A DNA stretch of 64,000 nt, taken from assembly GCF_016863015.1 (NCBI RefSeq), contig NZ_BOOB01000036.1, forward strand, positions 62,001 through 126,000. Direction: 5' to 3'. Below are positions 7,748 through 15,527 of the stretch, in pieces. Position numbers and translations under genes: made by a program. This DNA comes from Microbispora amethystogenes. GTDB taxonomy: Bacteria > Actinomycetota > Actinomycetes > Streptosporangiales > Streptosporangiaceae. The first letter of the stretch is position 1. Each line of letters starts with the position of its first letter. The notes below the pieces were generated by a model, which saw nothing but the letters and a program-made list of their open reading frames with translations, was not told where the DNA came from and did no database searches.

Positions 7748-9990
7748 TGGCACGCCTCGCAGATCTCGGGGTTCTCCAGGGAGCAGGCGACCGCCCCCTC
7801 GTCGGGGATGAGGGCTTCCTCGGGGGTGACGGCCGGCACGGTCGTCTGGGCGATCCGGGTCGCCGGGCGGGAGCGCAGGTAGTAGGTGGTCTTCAGGCCC
7901 GACCGCCAGGCGTAGGCGTACATCGACGAGAGCTTGCCGATGGTGGGGGCGGCCATGAAGAGGTTGAGCGACTGCGACTGGTCGACGTACGGCTGCCGCG
8001 CGGCGGCGAGGTCGACGAGCGCCTTCTGCGGCAGCTCCCAGGCGGTGCGGTAGAGCGCCTTGAGCTCGCCGGGGATCGCGGGGATGTCCTGGATCGAGCC
8101 GTCGTGGAGCTTGATCGCGTCGCGGATCGCCCGCGTCCACAGCCCGAGGGCCTGAAGGTCGCGGACGAGATACCGGTTGACCTGGAGGAACTCCCCCGAC
8201 AGCGTCTCGCGCTTGAAGACGTTCGACACCTGCGGTTCGACGCACTCGTAGCAGCCCGCGATCGAGGCGATCGTGGCCGTCGGCGCGATCGCGACCAGCA
8301 GGGAGTTGCGCAGCCCGGTCTCCGCGATCCGCGCGCGCAGCGCCGCCCACTCCTCCGGGTGCGCCGGGGCGCACGGGAAGTGGTCGGGGTGCAGGACCCC
8401 GCGCGCCGCCCGCGTCTCCTCGTACGCCGGGTGGCGCCCGCGTTCGGCGGCAAGGCCGGCCGAGGTGCCGTACGCCGCGAGCGCGATCTCCTCGGCGATC
8501 CGGGTGGAGAGGGCCAGCGCCTCCGGCGAGTCGAACGGCAGGCGCAGCGCGAAGAAGACGTCGGCGAGGCCCATGACGCCGAGGCCCACCGGCCGCCAGC
8601 GCTGGTTGGCAGCCTCCGCCTCGGGCGTCGGGTAGAAGCCGAGGTCGATCGTGCGGTCGAGGAACCGTACGGCGGTGCGGACCGTGGCGCGCAGCCGGCC
8701 GAAGTCAACGCCGTCCCCCTCGGGGGTGAGGTGGGCGGCGAGGTTGACCGAGCCGAGGTTGCACACGGCGGTCTCGCCGTCGCTGGTGACCTCCAGGATC
8801 TCGGTGCACAGGTTGGACAGGTGGATGACGTTGCGCGGCAGCGCGGTCTGGTTGGAGGCGCGGTTGGCGGCGTCCTTGAAGGTCATCCAGCCGTTGCCGG
8901 TCTGGGCGAGGGTGCGCATCATGCGGGCGTAGAGGGTGCGCGCGGGCACCTGCCGGACGTACCGCCCGGCCGCCTCCAGTTCGCGGTATCGGGCGTCGAA
9001 CGCCTCGCCCCACAGGTCGGTCAGCTCGGGGGTCTCCTTGGGGTCGAACAGCGACCACACGCCGTCCGCCTCGACGCGGCGCATGAACTCGTCGGGCACC
9101 CAGTTGGCCAGGTTGAGGTTGTGGGCGCGGCGCGACTCCTCGCCCGTGTTGTCGCGAAGCTCCAGGAACTCCTCGATGTCGGCGTGCCAGGTCTCCAGGT
9201 AGACGCAGGCGGCTCCCTTGCGCCTGCCGCCCTGGTTGACCGCCGCCACCGACGCGTCGAGCGTGCGCAGCCAGGGGACGATGCCGTTGGACAGGCCGTT
9301 GGTACCCCGGATCAGCGACCCGCGCGAGCGCACCCGGGTCCAGGCGACGCCGATCCCGCCGGAGTACTTCGACAGCCGGGCCACCTGGCCGTACCGCTCG
9401 TAGATGCTCTCCAGCTCGTCGCGCGGCGAGTCGAGCAGGAAGCACGACGACAGTTGCGGGCGGCGCGCCCCGGAGTTGAACAGCGTCGGCGAGCTGGGCA
9501 GGTAGGCGAGCGCGGACATCAGCCGGTACAGCTCGGCCGCCTCGCCGACGCTCGCCGCCAGGCCGCAGGCCACCCGCAGCAGGAAGTGCTGCGGGCGTTC
9601 GAGCACCCGCCGCGTGACCGGATGCCGCAGCAGGTAGCGGTCGTAGACCGTGCGCAGCCCGAAGTACTCGAACCGGTCGTCGGCCGCCGGGTCGATCAGC
9701 GCGTCCAGCGCCGCGGCCTCGTCGGCCACGAACGCGGCGACGGTGTCGCCCAGCAGCCCGGCGGCGTGGGCCGCCGCGACCGACTCGGAGAAGGCGCGCA
9801 CCCCCTGGCCCGCCGTCTCCTCCTCGATGACCCGGGCGAGCAGCCGCGCCGCCCGCCGTGAGTTCTCCGGGTCGGCGACGACCCCCGCCGCCGCCTCCTC
9901 GATGGCCCGCCAGACATCCGCGGCCGTCTCCGTGCCGCGCGCCCCGGTGCCGGGGCGCGCGGGCGCGGAGACCGGGTCGGTGATCGTCAT
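7744..9990 (-). CDS. nrdA: Ribonucleotide reductase class Ia, alpha subunit
   Basis: A 748-residue catalytic subunit. Visible are NSGARRPQLSSCFLLD with the first active-site Cys, SKYSGGIGVAWTRVRSRGSLI with the specificity-loop region, and NLCTEILEVTSDGETAVCNLGSVNLA with the N-x-C-x-E active-site motif and the second redox Cys. PTATIASIAGCYECVEPQ and the paired radical-path tyrosines (TTYYLRS) follow. The C-terminus ends CEACQ, the swinging thiol pair reloaded by thioredoxin. The ATG at 9990 sits behind GAGGAGGAGAGGG. It precedes nrdB in an operon whose leader carries a cobalamin riboswitch, as known for class Ia nrdABS in Streptomyces. This implies that B12-independent reductase is made only when B12 is scarce. 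Confidence 0.96.
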   Translation of the reverse strand: MTITDPVSAPARPGTGARGTETAADVWRAIEEAAAGVVADPENSRRAARLLARVIEEETAGQGVRAFSESVAAAHAAGLLGDTVAAFVADEAAALDALIDPAADDRFEYFGLRTVYDRYLLRHPVTRRVLERPQHFLLRVACGLAASVGEAAELYRLMSALAYLPSSPTLFNSGARRPQLSSCFLLDSPRDELESIYERYGQVARLSKYSGGIGVAWTRVRSRGSLIRGTNGLSNGIVPWLRTLDASVAAVNQGGRRKGAACVYLETWHADIEEFLELRDNTGEESRRAHNLNLANWVPDEFMRRVEADGVWSLFDPKETPELTDLWGEAFDARYRELEAAGRYVRQVPARTLYARMMRTLAQTGNGWMTFKDAANRASNQTALPRNVIHLSNLCTEILEVTSDGETAVCNLGSVNLAAHLTPEGDGVDFGRLRATVRTAVRFLDRTIDLGFYPTPEAEAANQRWRPVGLGVMGLADVFFALRLPFDSPEALALSTRIAEEIALAAYGTSAGLAAERGRHPAYEETRAARGVLHPDHFPCAPAHPEEWAALRARIAETGLRNSLLVAIAPTATIASIAGCYECVEPQVSNVFKRETLSGEFLQVNRYLVRDLQALGLWTRAIRDAIKLHDGSIQDIPAIPGELKALYRTAWELPQKALVDLAAARQPYVDQSQSLNLFMAAPTIGKLSSMYAYAWRSGLKTTYYLRSRPATRIAQTTVPAVTPEEALIPDEGAVACSLENPEICEACQ

Positions 9991-9997
9991 CGGTCGC

Positions 9998-10040
9998 CCT
10001 CTCCTCCTCGTCTCCTGACCCGGCCGGCCGGAGGGGAGGG
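9998..10040 (-). promoter_or_regulatory. Possible ribosome-site-sequestering hairpin of nrdA leader
   Basis: On the minus strand the leader has CCCTCCCCTC (10040 to 10031), about 20 nt before the purine-rich ribosome binding site GAGGAGGAGAGGG (10010 to 9998). The two stretches can pair with only one mismatch and would hide the start region of nrdA. This fits a translational expression platform for the upstream riboswitch. The alternative pairing partner that would be freed in the ligand-free state was not identified, so the mechanism is inferred. Confidence 0.4.
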
Positions 10041-10134
10041 CACACCGCGGCGCACGCTCGTGACGGCACGGCGTACGGGCGGCGGGCCCTCCCTCGGGGC
10101 ACGGCGCGGGCGCGCGCGGTGGCTCCGCGCGCGG

Positions 10135-10320
10135 TCGCGGGCAGGTCTTCGGGCTCGCGGGCGGCCGGCGGGACACACCCGCCGGACCTACTGGCCGTCG
10201 CTTCCCGGCGCGCTCGCGCACCAGTGCTCCAATGACGGCGGTCGTTCCCGCTCACCGCTGCGGGGCAGCCCCGGATTCACACCGGGTTCCCTCTTGCCTC
10301 ACCGAGGTGAACCAGCGACG
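10135..10320 (-). promoter_or_regulatory. Cobalamin (B12) riboswitch
   Basis: Read on the minus strand, the leader contains GGGAACCCGGTGTGAATCC followed by GGGGCTGCCCCGCAGCGGT (complement of 10265-10303). This is the hallmark core of cobalamin riboswitches. GAGCACTGG comes next and the conserved B12 box AGCCCGAAGACCTGCC closes the aptamer (complement of 10140-10155). The element ends about 140 nt upstream of the nrdA start. Cobalamin binding is expected to switch off the downstream nrdA-nrdB operon, leaving B12-dependent class II reductase to work. Ends are approximate. Confidence 0.9.
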
Positions 10321-10376
10321 CGATGGATCCTACATCTAGTGGGCGATCACGCAAGCAGCCCTACAAGTTGTGTTGC

Positions 10377-11348
10377 TCACCGGATTCCGAGATCGTCGAG
10401 GAGCAGGGCCGTACGACGCACCTCGCCCGTCAGCCACTGCCGGAACTCCTCACCGGCGAGCCACATCGGCGTCCAGCCGTTGCGCTCGCACAGGCGGAGC
10501 CAGGCGGGCGAGTCCACGACGGCCCGGCACAGATCGGTCAGCGCGTCGCGCTCGCGGGCGGTCACCCCGAGGGGGGCGAGCAGGCCGGTCCAGTTCGCGT
10601 ACGCCACCCGCACCCCCGACTCGGCCAGCGTGGGCGCGTCCAGGCCGGGCAGGCGCTCAGGAGACGAGACGGCGAGCGGCCGCAGCCGCCCGGCCCTCAC
10701 GTGGGCGGCGACGTCGCCGCACCCGCCGAAGGCGAGCGCGGTCGTCCCCTCGGCCACCGCCGCGACGGCCCGGGCGGGGCTGTCGAAGGCCTCGTACGCC
10801 GCCAGGCGCGGGTCGGCCCCGAGCCCCCGGGCGGTCAGGCCGAGCAGCAGGTGGCCGGGCCCGCGGTCGGGGCCGCCCGCCACCTTCACCCGCTCCGGGG
10901 TGTTCAGCAGGGCCGCCGCGACCTGCTCGAACGTGCGGTAACCCGAGCCGGGGGAGGCCACGAGCACCTGCCACTCCCCCGCCAGCCTGGCCAGCGGCAC
11001 GGTCCGGGTGACGAACGACCCCACGTCGCCGCGCGTGTCACCGGGCGCGCGACCGAGTGCGCAGTCGGCGAGCAGGAGAGGGTCGGCGACCATCAGCCGG
11101 TCCGTCCGCCCCACGGCGAAGCGGCCGACGGCCGACGCGCCGCTCCGGGCGTCCCGCGTGATCAGCACCCTCTGGGCCCAGCGCCGGGCCTCGATGAGGG
11201 ACTTCAGGCTCCGGGCGACGCCGTCCCCCCAGCACTCCGGCGGGCCGGGGACGAGGAGGGAGATCTCCCCGCGGTACGGAGGCGCCGGGGTGCCGCATCC
11301 GCCCGCCAGGGCCAGGACTCCCAGTGCGAGAACCGTACGGCGTCGCAT
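10377..11348 (-). CDS. TctC-like solute-binding lipoprotein
   Basis: A 323-residue periplasmic-type binding protein with a lipoprotein signal (LALGVLALAGGC, lipobox Cys near residue 18). It has the domain pattern of the tripartite tricarboxylate transporter receptor family (Bug/TctC): ISLLVPGPPECWGDGVARSL at the start of the mature part, then VKVAGGPDRGPGHLL, and LAPLGVTARERDALTDLCRAVVDSP near the end. Such proteins bind carboxylates for TctAB permeases. No TctA or TctB gene is in the window, so it is an orphan here. The only nearby same-strand unit downstream is nrdA, which has its own riboswitch leader. Confidence 0.78.
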   Translation of the reverse strand: MRRRTVLALGVLALAGGCGTPAPPYRGEISLLVPGPPECWGDGVARSLKSLIEARRWAQRVLITRDARSGASAVGRFAVGRTDRLMVADPLLLADCALGRAPGDTRGDVGSFVTRTVPLARLAGEWQVLVASPGSGYRTFEQVAAALLNTPERVKVAGGPDRGPGHLLLGLTARGLGADPRLAAYEAFDSPARAVAAVAEGTTALAFGGCGDVAAHVRAGRLRPLAVSSPERLPGLDAPTLAESGVRVAYANWTGLLAPLGVTARERDALTDLCRAVVDSPAWLRLCERNGWTPMWLAGEEFRQWLTGEVRRTALLLDDLGIR

Positions 11349-11393
11349 GCGGCACCCTCCCCCCGAAGAGTCCCTTATGCGGACACACTATGA

Positions 11394-11564
11394 GCAACCA
11401 CCCCATGTCAGGACATAACGGACGTTACGGATGCGGCGATCGGTGCCGCCTCCTGCCGGGTGGCGGACAAGGCCGGTTTCGCCGTCGAGGGAGTCCTCAG
11501 AGCGGCGCTTCTGCACGCCGACGGCTGGCACGACACGGAGGTCCACGCCCTCCTCAACACCTAG
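11394..11564 (+). pseudogene. GNAT acetyltransferase C-terminal remnant
   Basis: Frame 3 between the TGA at 11391 and the TAG at 11562 reads DAAIGAASCRVADKAGFAVEG (from 11430), VLRAALLHADGWHD and EVHALLNT. This closely resembles the last 45 residues of RimJ/RimL-type N-acetyltransferases, where N-x-AS-x-RVAEKAGF and HADGWHD-x2-VHALL are family features. There is no start codon, ribosome site or N-terminal two thirds, so this is a decayed fragment left in the glmS-tctC gap. It could also be a misassembled or deleted gene end. Confidence 0.65.
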
Positions 11565-11586
11565 CGCGAGCACGCCCAGCACGAGC

Positions 11587-11615
11587 ACGGCTCGCGTCGC
11601 CGGGACGCGAGCCGT
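11587..11615 (-). terminator. Hairpin terminator downstream of glmS
   Basis: ACGGCTCGCGTC and GACGCGAGCCGT form a perfect 12-bp stem with a 5-nt loop. It lies 16 bp beyond the glmS stop codon on the minus strand. The stem is not followed by a clear T-run, as is common in high-GC actinomycetes. It could also serve the acetyltransferase remnant on the plus strand. Confidence 0.75.
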
Positions 11616-11630
11616 GGGTGCCGGACGGGC

Positions 11631-13448
11631 TTACTCGACCGTCACGCTCTTGGCGAGGTTGCGGGGGCGGTCGACGTCGCGGCCGAGGGCGACGGCGGCG
11701 TGGTAGGCGAACAGCTGGAGCGGGATCGTGAGCAGGATGGGGTCCAGCTCCACCTCGTTCCTCGGCACCACGATGCAGTCGTCGGCCGCCTCCGAGGTGC
11801 GGTGGCCGACCATGAGGATGCGGCCGTGCCTGGCCCGGATCTCGCCGAGCGTGGTGAGGTTCTTGTCCAGCAGTTCGTCGTCCGGCACGACCGCGACGGT
11901 CGGCAGCTCGGGGCTGATCAGCGCCAGCGGGCCGTGCTTGAGCTCGCTCGCCGGGTACGCCTCCGCGTGGACGTAGGAGATCTCCTTGAGCTTCTGGGCG
12001 CCCTCGCGGGCCACCGGGTAGCCGCGGACCCGGCCGACGAACATCATGCCCGGAGCGTCGGCGTACTTCTTGGCCAGCTCCCTGATCTGGTCCTCCAGGG
12101 TGAGGATCTCCTTGATCTGCTCGGGCAGCCGCCGCAGGCCGTCGCAGATCCTGCGGCCGTCGGCCGGCGACAGGTCCCGTACGCGGCCGAGGTGCAGGGC
12201 GAGCAGCGCGAACGCCACGGCGGTGGAGGTGAACGCCTTGGTGGAGGCCACCGAGACCTCGGGCCCGGCGTGCAGGTAGATGCCGCCGTCGGTCTCCCGG
12301 GCGATGGCGCTGCCGACCGTGTTGACGATGCCGAGCACCCGGCCGCCCTTGCGCTTGAGCTCCTGCACGGCGGCGAGCGTGTCGTACGTCTCGCCCGACT
12401 GGCTGATGGCGACGTACAGCGTGTCGGGCTCGACGACCGGGCTGCGGTAGCGGAACTCGGAGGCCGGCTCGGCGTCGGCGGGGATGCGGGCCAGCTCCTC
12501 GATGAGCTGCGCGCCGATCTGCCCGGAGTAGTACGCGGACCCGCAGCCGATGATCTTCACGCGGCGGAAGGAGCGGGTCTCGCGGGCGTCCATGTTGAGG
12601 CCGCCGAGGTGGGCGATGTGGAACCGGTCGTCGATGCGCCCGCGCAGGGTGCGGGCGACCGTGTCGGGCTGCTCGGAGATCTCCTTGAGCAGGTAGTGCT
12701 CGTAGCCGCCGTTGTCGTAGTGACCGGCGTCCCAGTCGACCGTGAACGGCTCCTTGGCGGTCTCCCGGGCGTCGCTGGTGAAGGTGTTGAACCCGTCGGC
12801 CTTGATGACGGCGAGCTCGCCGTCCTCCAGGTGGACGACCTGCCGGGTGTAGCGGATGAGCGCGGCGACGTCGGAGGCGGCGAACATCTCCTTCTCGCCG
12901 AGGCCGAGGACGATCGGGCTGCCGTTGCGGGCGACCACGATCTCGCCGGGACGCTGCGCGTCGACGACGGCGATGCCGTACGTGCCGACCACGCTCTTCA
13001 GCGCCCGCAGCACGGCCTCCCGCAGCGAGTCGGTCTCCTTGACCATCCGCCCAATGAGGTGGGAGAGCACCTCGCTGTCGGTCTCGCTCTCGAACTTCAC
13101 GCCGTCGCCCTCCAAGCGGCGGCGCAGCTCGTCGGCGTTCTCGATGATGCCGTTGTGCACGACGGCGATCCGCTGCTCCTGGTCGAGGTGCGGGTGCGCG
13201 TTCACGTCACTGGGCGCCCCGTGGGTGGCCCACCGGGTGTGCCCGATCCCGATCCCGCCCTTGAACTTCGCGGGCACCGCCGCCGCCAGGTCGGCGACCC
13301 GGCCCTTGACCTTGCGCGTCTTGAGACTCCTGGAGTTCACGACGGCGAGGCCTGCCGAGTCGTAGCCCCGGTACTCCAGCCGCTGGAGACCTTCGAGCAG
13401 GATGGGCGCCGCATCCTTCGGCCCGACGTAAGCGACGATTCCGCACAT
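11631..13448 (-). CDS. glmS: Glutamine--fructose-6-phosphate aminotransferase (isomerizing)
   Basis: A 605-residue enzyme that makes glucosamine-6-phosphate from fructose-6-phosphate and glutamine, the entry step to cell-wall amino sugars. It starts MCGIVAYVG, with Cys2 as the N-terminal nucleophile of the glutaminase domain. GHTRWATHG and NGIIEN follow. Two SIS domains occupy about residues 285-600 (CGSAYYSGQIGAQLIEE, SQSGETYDTLAAV, SVASTKAFTS). The C-terminus ends LAKSVTVE as in the family. The start lies 8 bp after the stop of a small upstream gene, so the two are probably one transcript. No glmS ribozyme is present or expected in this phylum. Confidence 0.98.
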   Translation of the reverse strand: MCGIVAYVGPKDAAPILLEGLQRLEYRGYDSAGLAVVNSRSLKTRKVKGRVADLAAAVPAKFKGGIGIGHTRWATHGAPSDVNAHPHLDQEQRIAVVHNGIIENADELRRRLEGDGVKFESETDSEVLSHLIGRMVKETDSLREAVLRALKSVVGTYGIAVVDAQRPGEIVVARNGSPIVLGLGEKEMFAASDVAALIRYTRQVVHLEDGELAVIKADGFNTFTSDARETAKEPFTVDWDAGHYDNGGYEHYLLKEISEQPDTVARTLRGRIDDRFHIAHLGGLNMDARETRSFRRVKIIGCGSAYYSGQIGAQLIEELARIPADAEPASEFRYRSPVVEPDTLYVAISQSGETYDTLAAVQELKRKGGRVLGIVNTVGSAIARETDGGIYLHAGPEVSVASTKAFTSTAVAFALLALHLGRVRDLSPADGRRICDGLRRLPEQIKEILTLEDQIRELAKKYADAPGMMFVGRVRGYPVAREGAQKLKEISYVHAEAYPASELKHGPLALISPELPTVAVVPDDELLDKNLTTLGEIRARHGRILMVGHRTSEAADDCIVVPRNEVELDPILLTIPLQLFAYHAAVALGRDVDRPRNLAKSVTVE

Positions 13449-13456
13449 AACCGCTC

Positions 13457-13732
13457 CTATCCGTAAACGATCCTCCGGAGCTGGCGCAGGGTCAGCTCCG
13501 GTGCCGCGACACGCCTCCCCGCGAGCTCGGCGGAGATCCTGGGGAAGATCTGGTCGTTGGTCAGCCCCCTCGACTTGAGTTCGCCGTGGCGGCGCCGCAC
13601 GTACTCTTCCGCGGGCTCGCCGAAGTACGCCAGGACGTCGGCCACCACGCGGGCCGCCTCACCCGGGCCCAGCGAGGTGGTCCGGGTGAGGTGGCCGATC
13701 AGATCCTCGAAGGGATGCCGTGCCGTGGACAC
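13457..13732 (-). CDS. Small conserved-looking protein upstream of glmS
   Basis: About 91 residues from a GTG at 13732 (VSTARHPFEDLIGHLTRTT); a reading from 13771 would add 13 residues. The protein is charged and helical: LGPGEAARVVADVLAYF, EYVRRRHGELKSRGLTNDQIF, then LRQLRRIVYG at the C-terminus. I do not recognise a family. The central RRRHGELKSRGLTNDQIF segment could be a small nucleic-acid- or ligand-binding helix pair. Its 8-bp spacing to glmS suggests co-expression and perhaps a link with amino-sugar supply. Confidence 0.7.
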   Translation of the reverse strand: MSTARHPFEDLIGHLTRTTSLGPGEAARVVADVLAYFGEPAEEYVRRRHGELKSRGLTNDQIFPRISAELAGRRVAAPELTLRQLRRIVYG

Positions 13733-13914
13733 AGAGCAGGACCCTAACGCAGCGCGGATGCCGACTAACAAGTTTCCTGCCCGTTTTCGGGCAGGATAAG
13801 TGCGAAAGCGGCTCCGCCGAGTCGCGCGGCTCGTGGAGGAGCGGTGTCCACGAGCCGGCGAAAGACTCAGCCCACGGGGGCGGCGGCCCGCGGCGCCTTA
13901 AGAACGCAGCGCCC

Positions 13915-14463
13915 TCATGAGCGCAGCATCTTCATGAACGCGCGCATCCAGGCGGGGTGGTCGGGCCAGGCCCGCCCGGTCACCAGGTTCCCGTCGACGT
14001 GCGCCTCACTGTCGACCCAGGTGCCGCCGCCGTTCTCGACGTCCGTGGCGCAGGCGGGGTACGCACTGCTCTCCCGGCCCTTCAGCACCCCGGCCGCGGC
14101 CAGGATCAGCGGACCGTGACACAGCGCGGCGATCGGCTTGCCCGCGCCGGCGAAGTGCCGCACGATCTCCTGGACGTCGCGGTCGCCGCGGAGGTACTCG
14201 GGCGCGCGCCCGCCGGGGATCACCAGCGCGTCGTACTCCTCGGGGTTCACGTCGGCGAAGGCCACGTCGGCCGCCCACGCGTGGCCCGGCTTCTCGGTGT
14301 AGGTGTCGTAGCCGTCGACGAAGTCGTGCACGACGAACTGGAGCTTCTTCACCGACGGCGCCGCGATGTGCGTCTCGTAGCCCTCCTCGAGAAGCCGCTG
14401 GTACGGATACATCACCTCCAGGTCCTCGGCCGCGTCGCCCGTGATGATGAGCACTTTCGTCAT
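13915..14463 (-). CDS. DJ-1/PfpI family protein (class I glutamine amidotransferase-like)
   Basis: A 182-residue flavodoxin-like protein starting at ATG 14463 behind AGGAG. Family marks are KVLIITGDAAEDLEVMYPYQ at the N-terminus, YDALVIPGGRAPEYLR, and the nucleophile elbow IAALCHGPLILAAAG with Cys around residue 112 followed by His. These residues support a DJ-1/PfpI-type hydrolase, protease-like or deglycase/glyoxalase role, but activity in this subgroup is not predictable. It stands alone between glmS and the tRNA genes. Confidence 0.87.
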   Translation of the reverse strand: MTKVLIITGDAAEDLEVMYPYQRLLEEGYETHIAAPSVKKLQFVVHDFVDGYDTYTEKPGHAWAADVAFADVNPEEYDALVIPGGRAPEYLRGDRDVQEIVRHFAGAGKPIAALCHGPLILAAAGVLKGRESSAYPACATDVENGGGTWVDSEAHVDGNLVTGRAWPDHPAWMRAFMKMLRS

Positions 14464-14659
14464 GGTGGGTAACTCCTCTCGCACGTACGGTCGCGCCTCA
14501 TCCTGTGCACGCCCGCTCCAGCGGGTCAACGCCTCGCGGCGGCCCTGGGCCGCGCCGGGCGCTCTCGGATCGCTCTCCGGGTGGGAACAGATGGCACCGG
14601 CACCCCCGGGGATCCGCTAGAGTTGAGCACGCGTCGCCGGGGAAACCCGAGCGATGGCT

Positions 14660-14731
14660 GCGGAAGTGGCTCAGTGGTAGAGCATCACCTTGCCAAGGTG
14701 AGGGTCGCGGGTTCGAATCCCGTCTTCCGCT
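14660..14731 (+). tRNA. tRNA-Gly (GCC anticodon)
   Basis: A complete cloverleaf: 7-bp acceptor stem GCGGAAG/CTTCCGC, D-arm GCTCAGTGGTAGAGC, anticodon stem-loop CACCTTGCCAAGGTG with anticodon GCC, and T-arm GCGGGTTCGAATCCCGT. The discriminator base is T and CCA is not encoded. It is followed by tRNA-Val 25 bp downstream, probably in one transcript. Confidence 0.97.
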
Positions 14732-14756
14732 CGGAGCCCGGACGACATCCGGGCAC

Positions 14757-14831
14757 GGGCGATTAGCTCAGCGGGAGAGCGCTTCCCTGACACGGAAGAG
14801 GTCACTGGTTCAATCCCAGTATCGCCCACCA
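14757..14831 (+). tRNA. tRNA-Val (GAC anticodon)
   Basis: Acceptor stem GGGCGAT/ATCGCCC, D-arm GCTCAGCGGGAGAGC, anticodon arm CTTCCCTGACACGGAAG with anticodon GAC, and T-arm ACTGGTTCAATCCCAGT. The discriminator is A and the 3' CCA is encoded (14829-14831). It lies directly downstream of tRNA-Gly. Confidence 0.97.
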
Positions 14832-15062
14832 CCCCATCCCAGCACTCATGCAGTGGTGCCTCATCGGCCGCGCGGGCCGTCATCCCACCTCACAGGTAGC
14901 CGATCTCAGGCAGCGGCTCCGTACGGCGATGCATCCGTACGGCGACTTCCCAACCGTGACATCCACGCGGCGACGCCCGTACACAGCAGCAGGCGCGCAC
15001 AGTGGCACGGGTGGCCGCGCCGAGCAGGCGGCAGGGGTGCCGTGCTTACACCGCTCATGGTT

Positions 15063-15162
15063 CTCACCGCGCGGAAACCGCGCTCACCGCGCGGAAACCG
15101 CGCTCACCGCGCGGAAACCGCGCTCACGGTGCGGAAACCGCGCTCACGGTGCGGAAATCGGT
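15063..15162. repeat. 20-bp tandem repeat, five units
   Basis: Five consecutive 20-bp units start at 15063, 15083, 15103, 15123 and 15143. The first three are identical (CTCACCGCGCGGAAACCGCG). The fourth and fifth change CCGC to CGGT near the start, and the fifth also diverges at its end. Each of the first four units contains CGCGGAAACCGCG or a near form, a self-complementary 5-bp stem with an AAA loop, so the array can fold into a row of small hairpins. Confidence 0.92.
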
Positions 15163-15196
15163 GGTGCCGACGCCGGCCGCGGCAGGCGTCGGCACC
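15163..15196. terminator. Large hairpin after the tandem repeat
   Basis: GGTGCCGACGCC and GGCGTCGGCACC form a perfect 12-bp stem with a 10-nt GC-rich loop, directly abutting the repeat array and followed by GATATATATG. It may be a terminator for a transcript through the repeats, or part of a non-coding RNA. It lies 330 bp beyond the tRNAs, rather far for a simple tRNA terminator. Confidence 0.5.
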
Positions 15197-15527
15197 GATA
15201 TATATGAACGACCCGCGGTGCCGGACCCGATTTCCCGGCATTCCGCACCGCCGGTGCGGCCCCCGCCATGAGCACCGGCGTCGTCGATGGGCGCACCCAT
15301 CCCTCGTCGTAATCATTTTCTATCAATTACTGCCATCCCGGCACAATCTAATTTCTGCAACGATCCCGCGACATGATCTCAATATTGTCTACATGGCGAC
15401 ATTTGTCGGTGAATCAGCCCTGCCCCCGCCTGTCGTGAATCGCGACAATGACGACAGACGAGAACGAGACCGCGCCCTCCGGACGATTCTTCTCCGCGTT
15501 TGTATGAATCCGCGCGATATACGGACC

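Larger units (their letters stand above)
14832..15527. other. Gene-free 700-bp stretch downstream of tRNA-Val
   Basis: No credible coding region is seen: open frames here lack codon bias, ribosome sites and family similarity. The stretch holds a five-unit 20-bp tandem repeat (15063-15162) and a 12-bp-stem hairpin (15163-15196). Downstream of about 15300 the base composition is clearly less GC-rich (TTTTCTATCAATTACTG), which suggests intergenic or foreign DNA. tRNA 3' ends are common integration sites, but no integrase or second copy of the tRNA-Val 3' end was found. Confidence 0.7.

Noticed and set aside
15063-15162. CRISPR array
   Set aside because: Repeat units abut without spacers and there are no cas genes; it is a simple tandem repeat.
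14757-15527. Integrated mobile element at the tRNA-Val 3' end
   Set aside because: No integrase and no second copy of the tRNA 3' end were found; the gene-free stretch alone is not enough.
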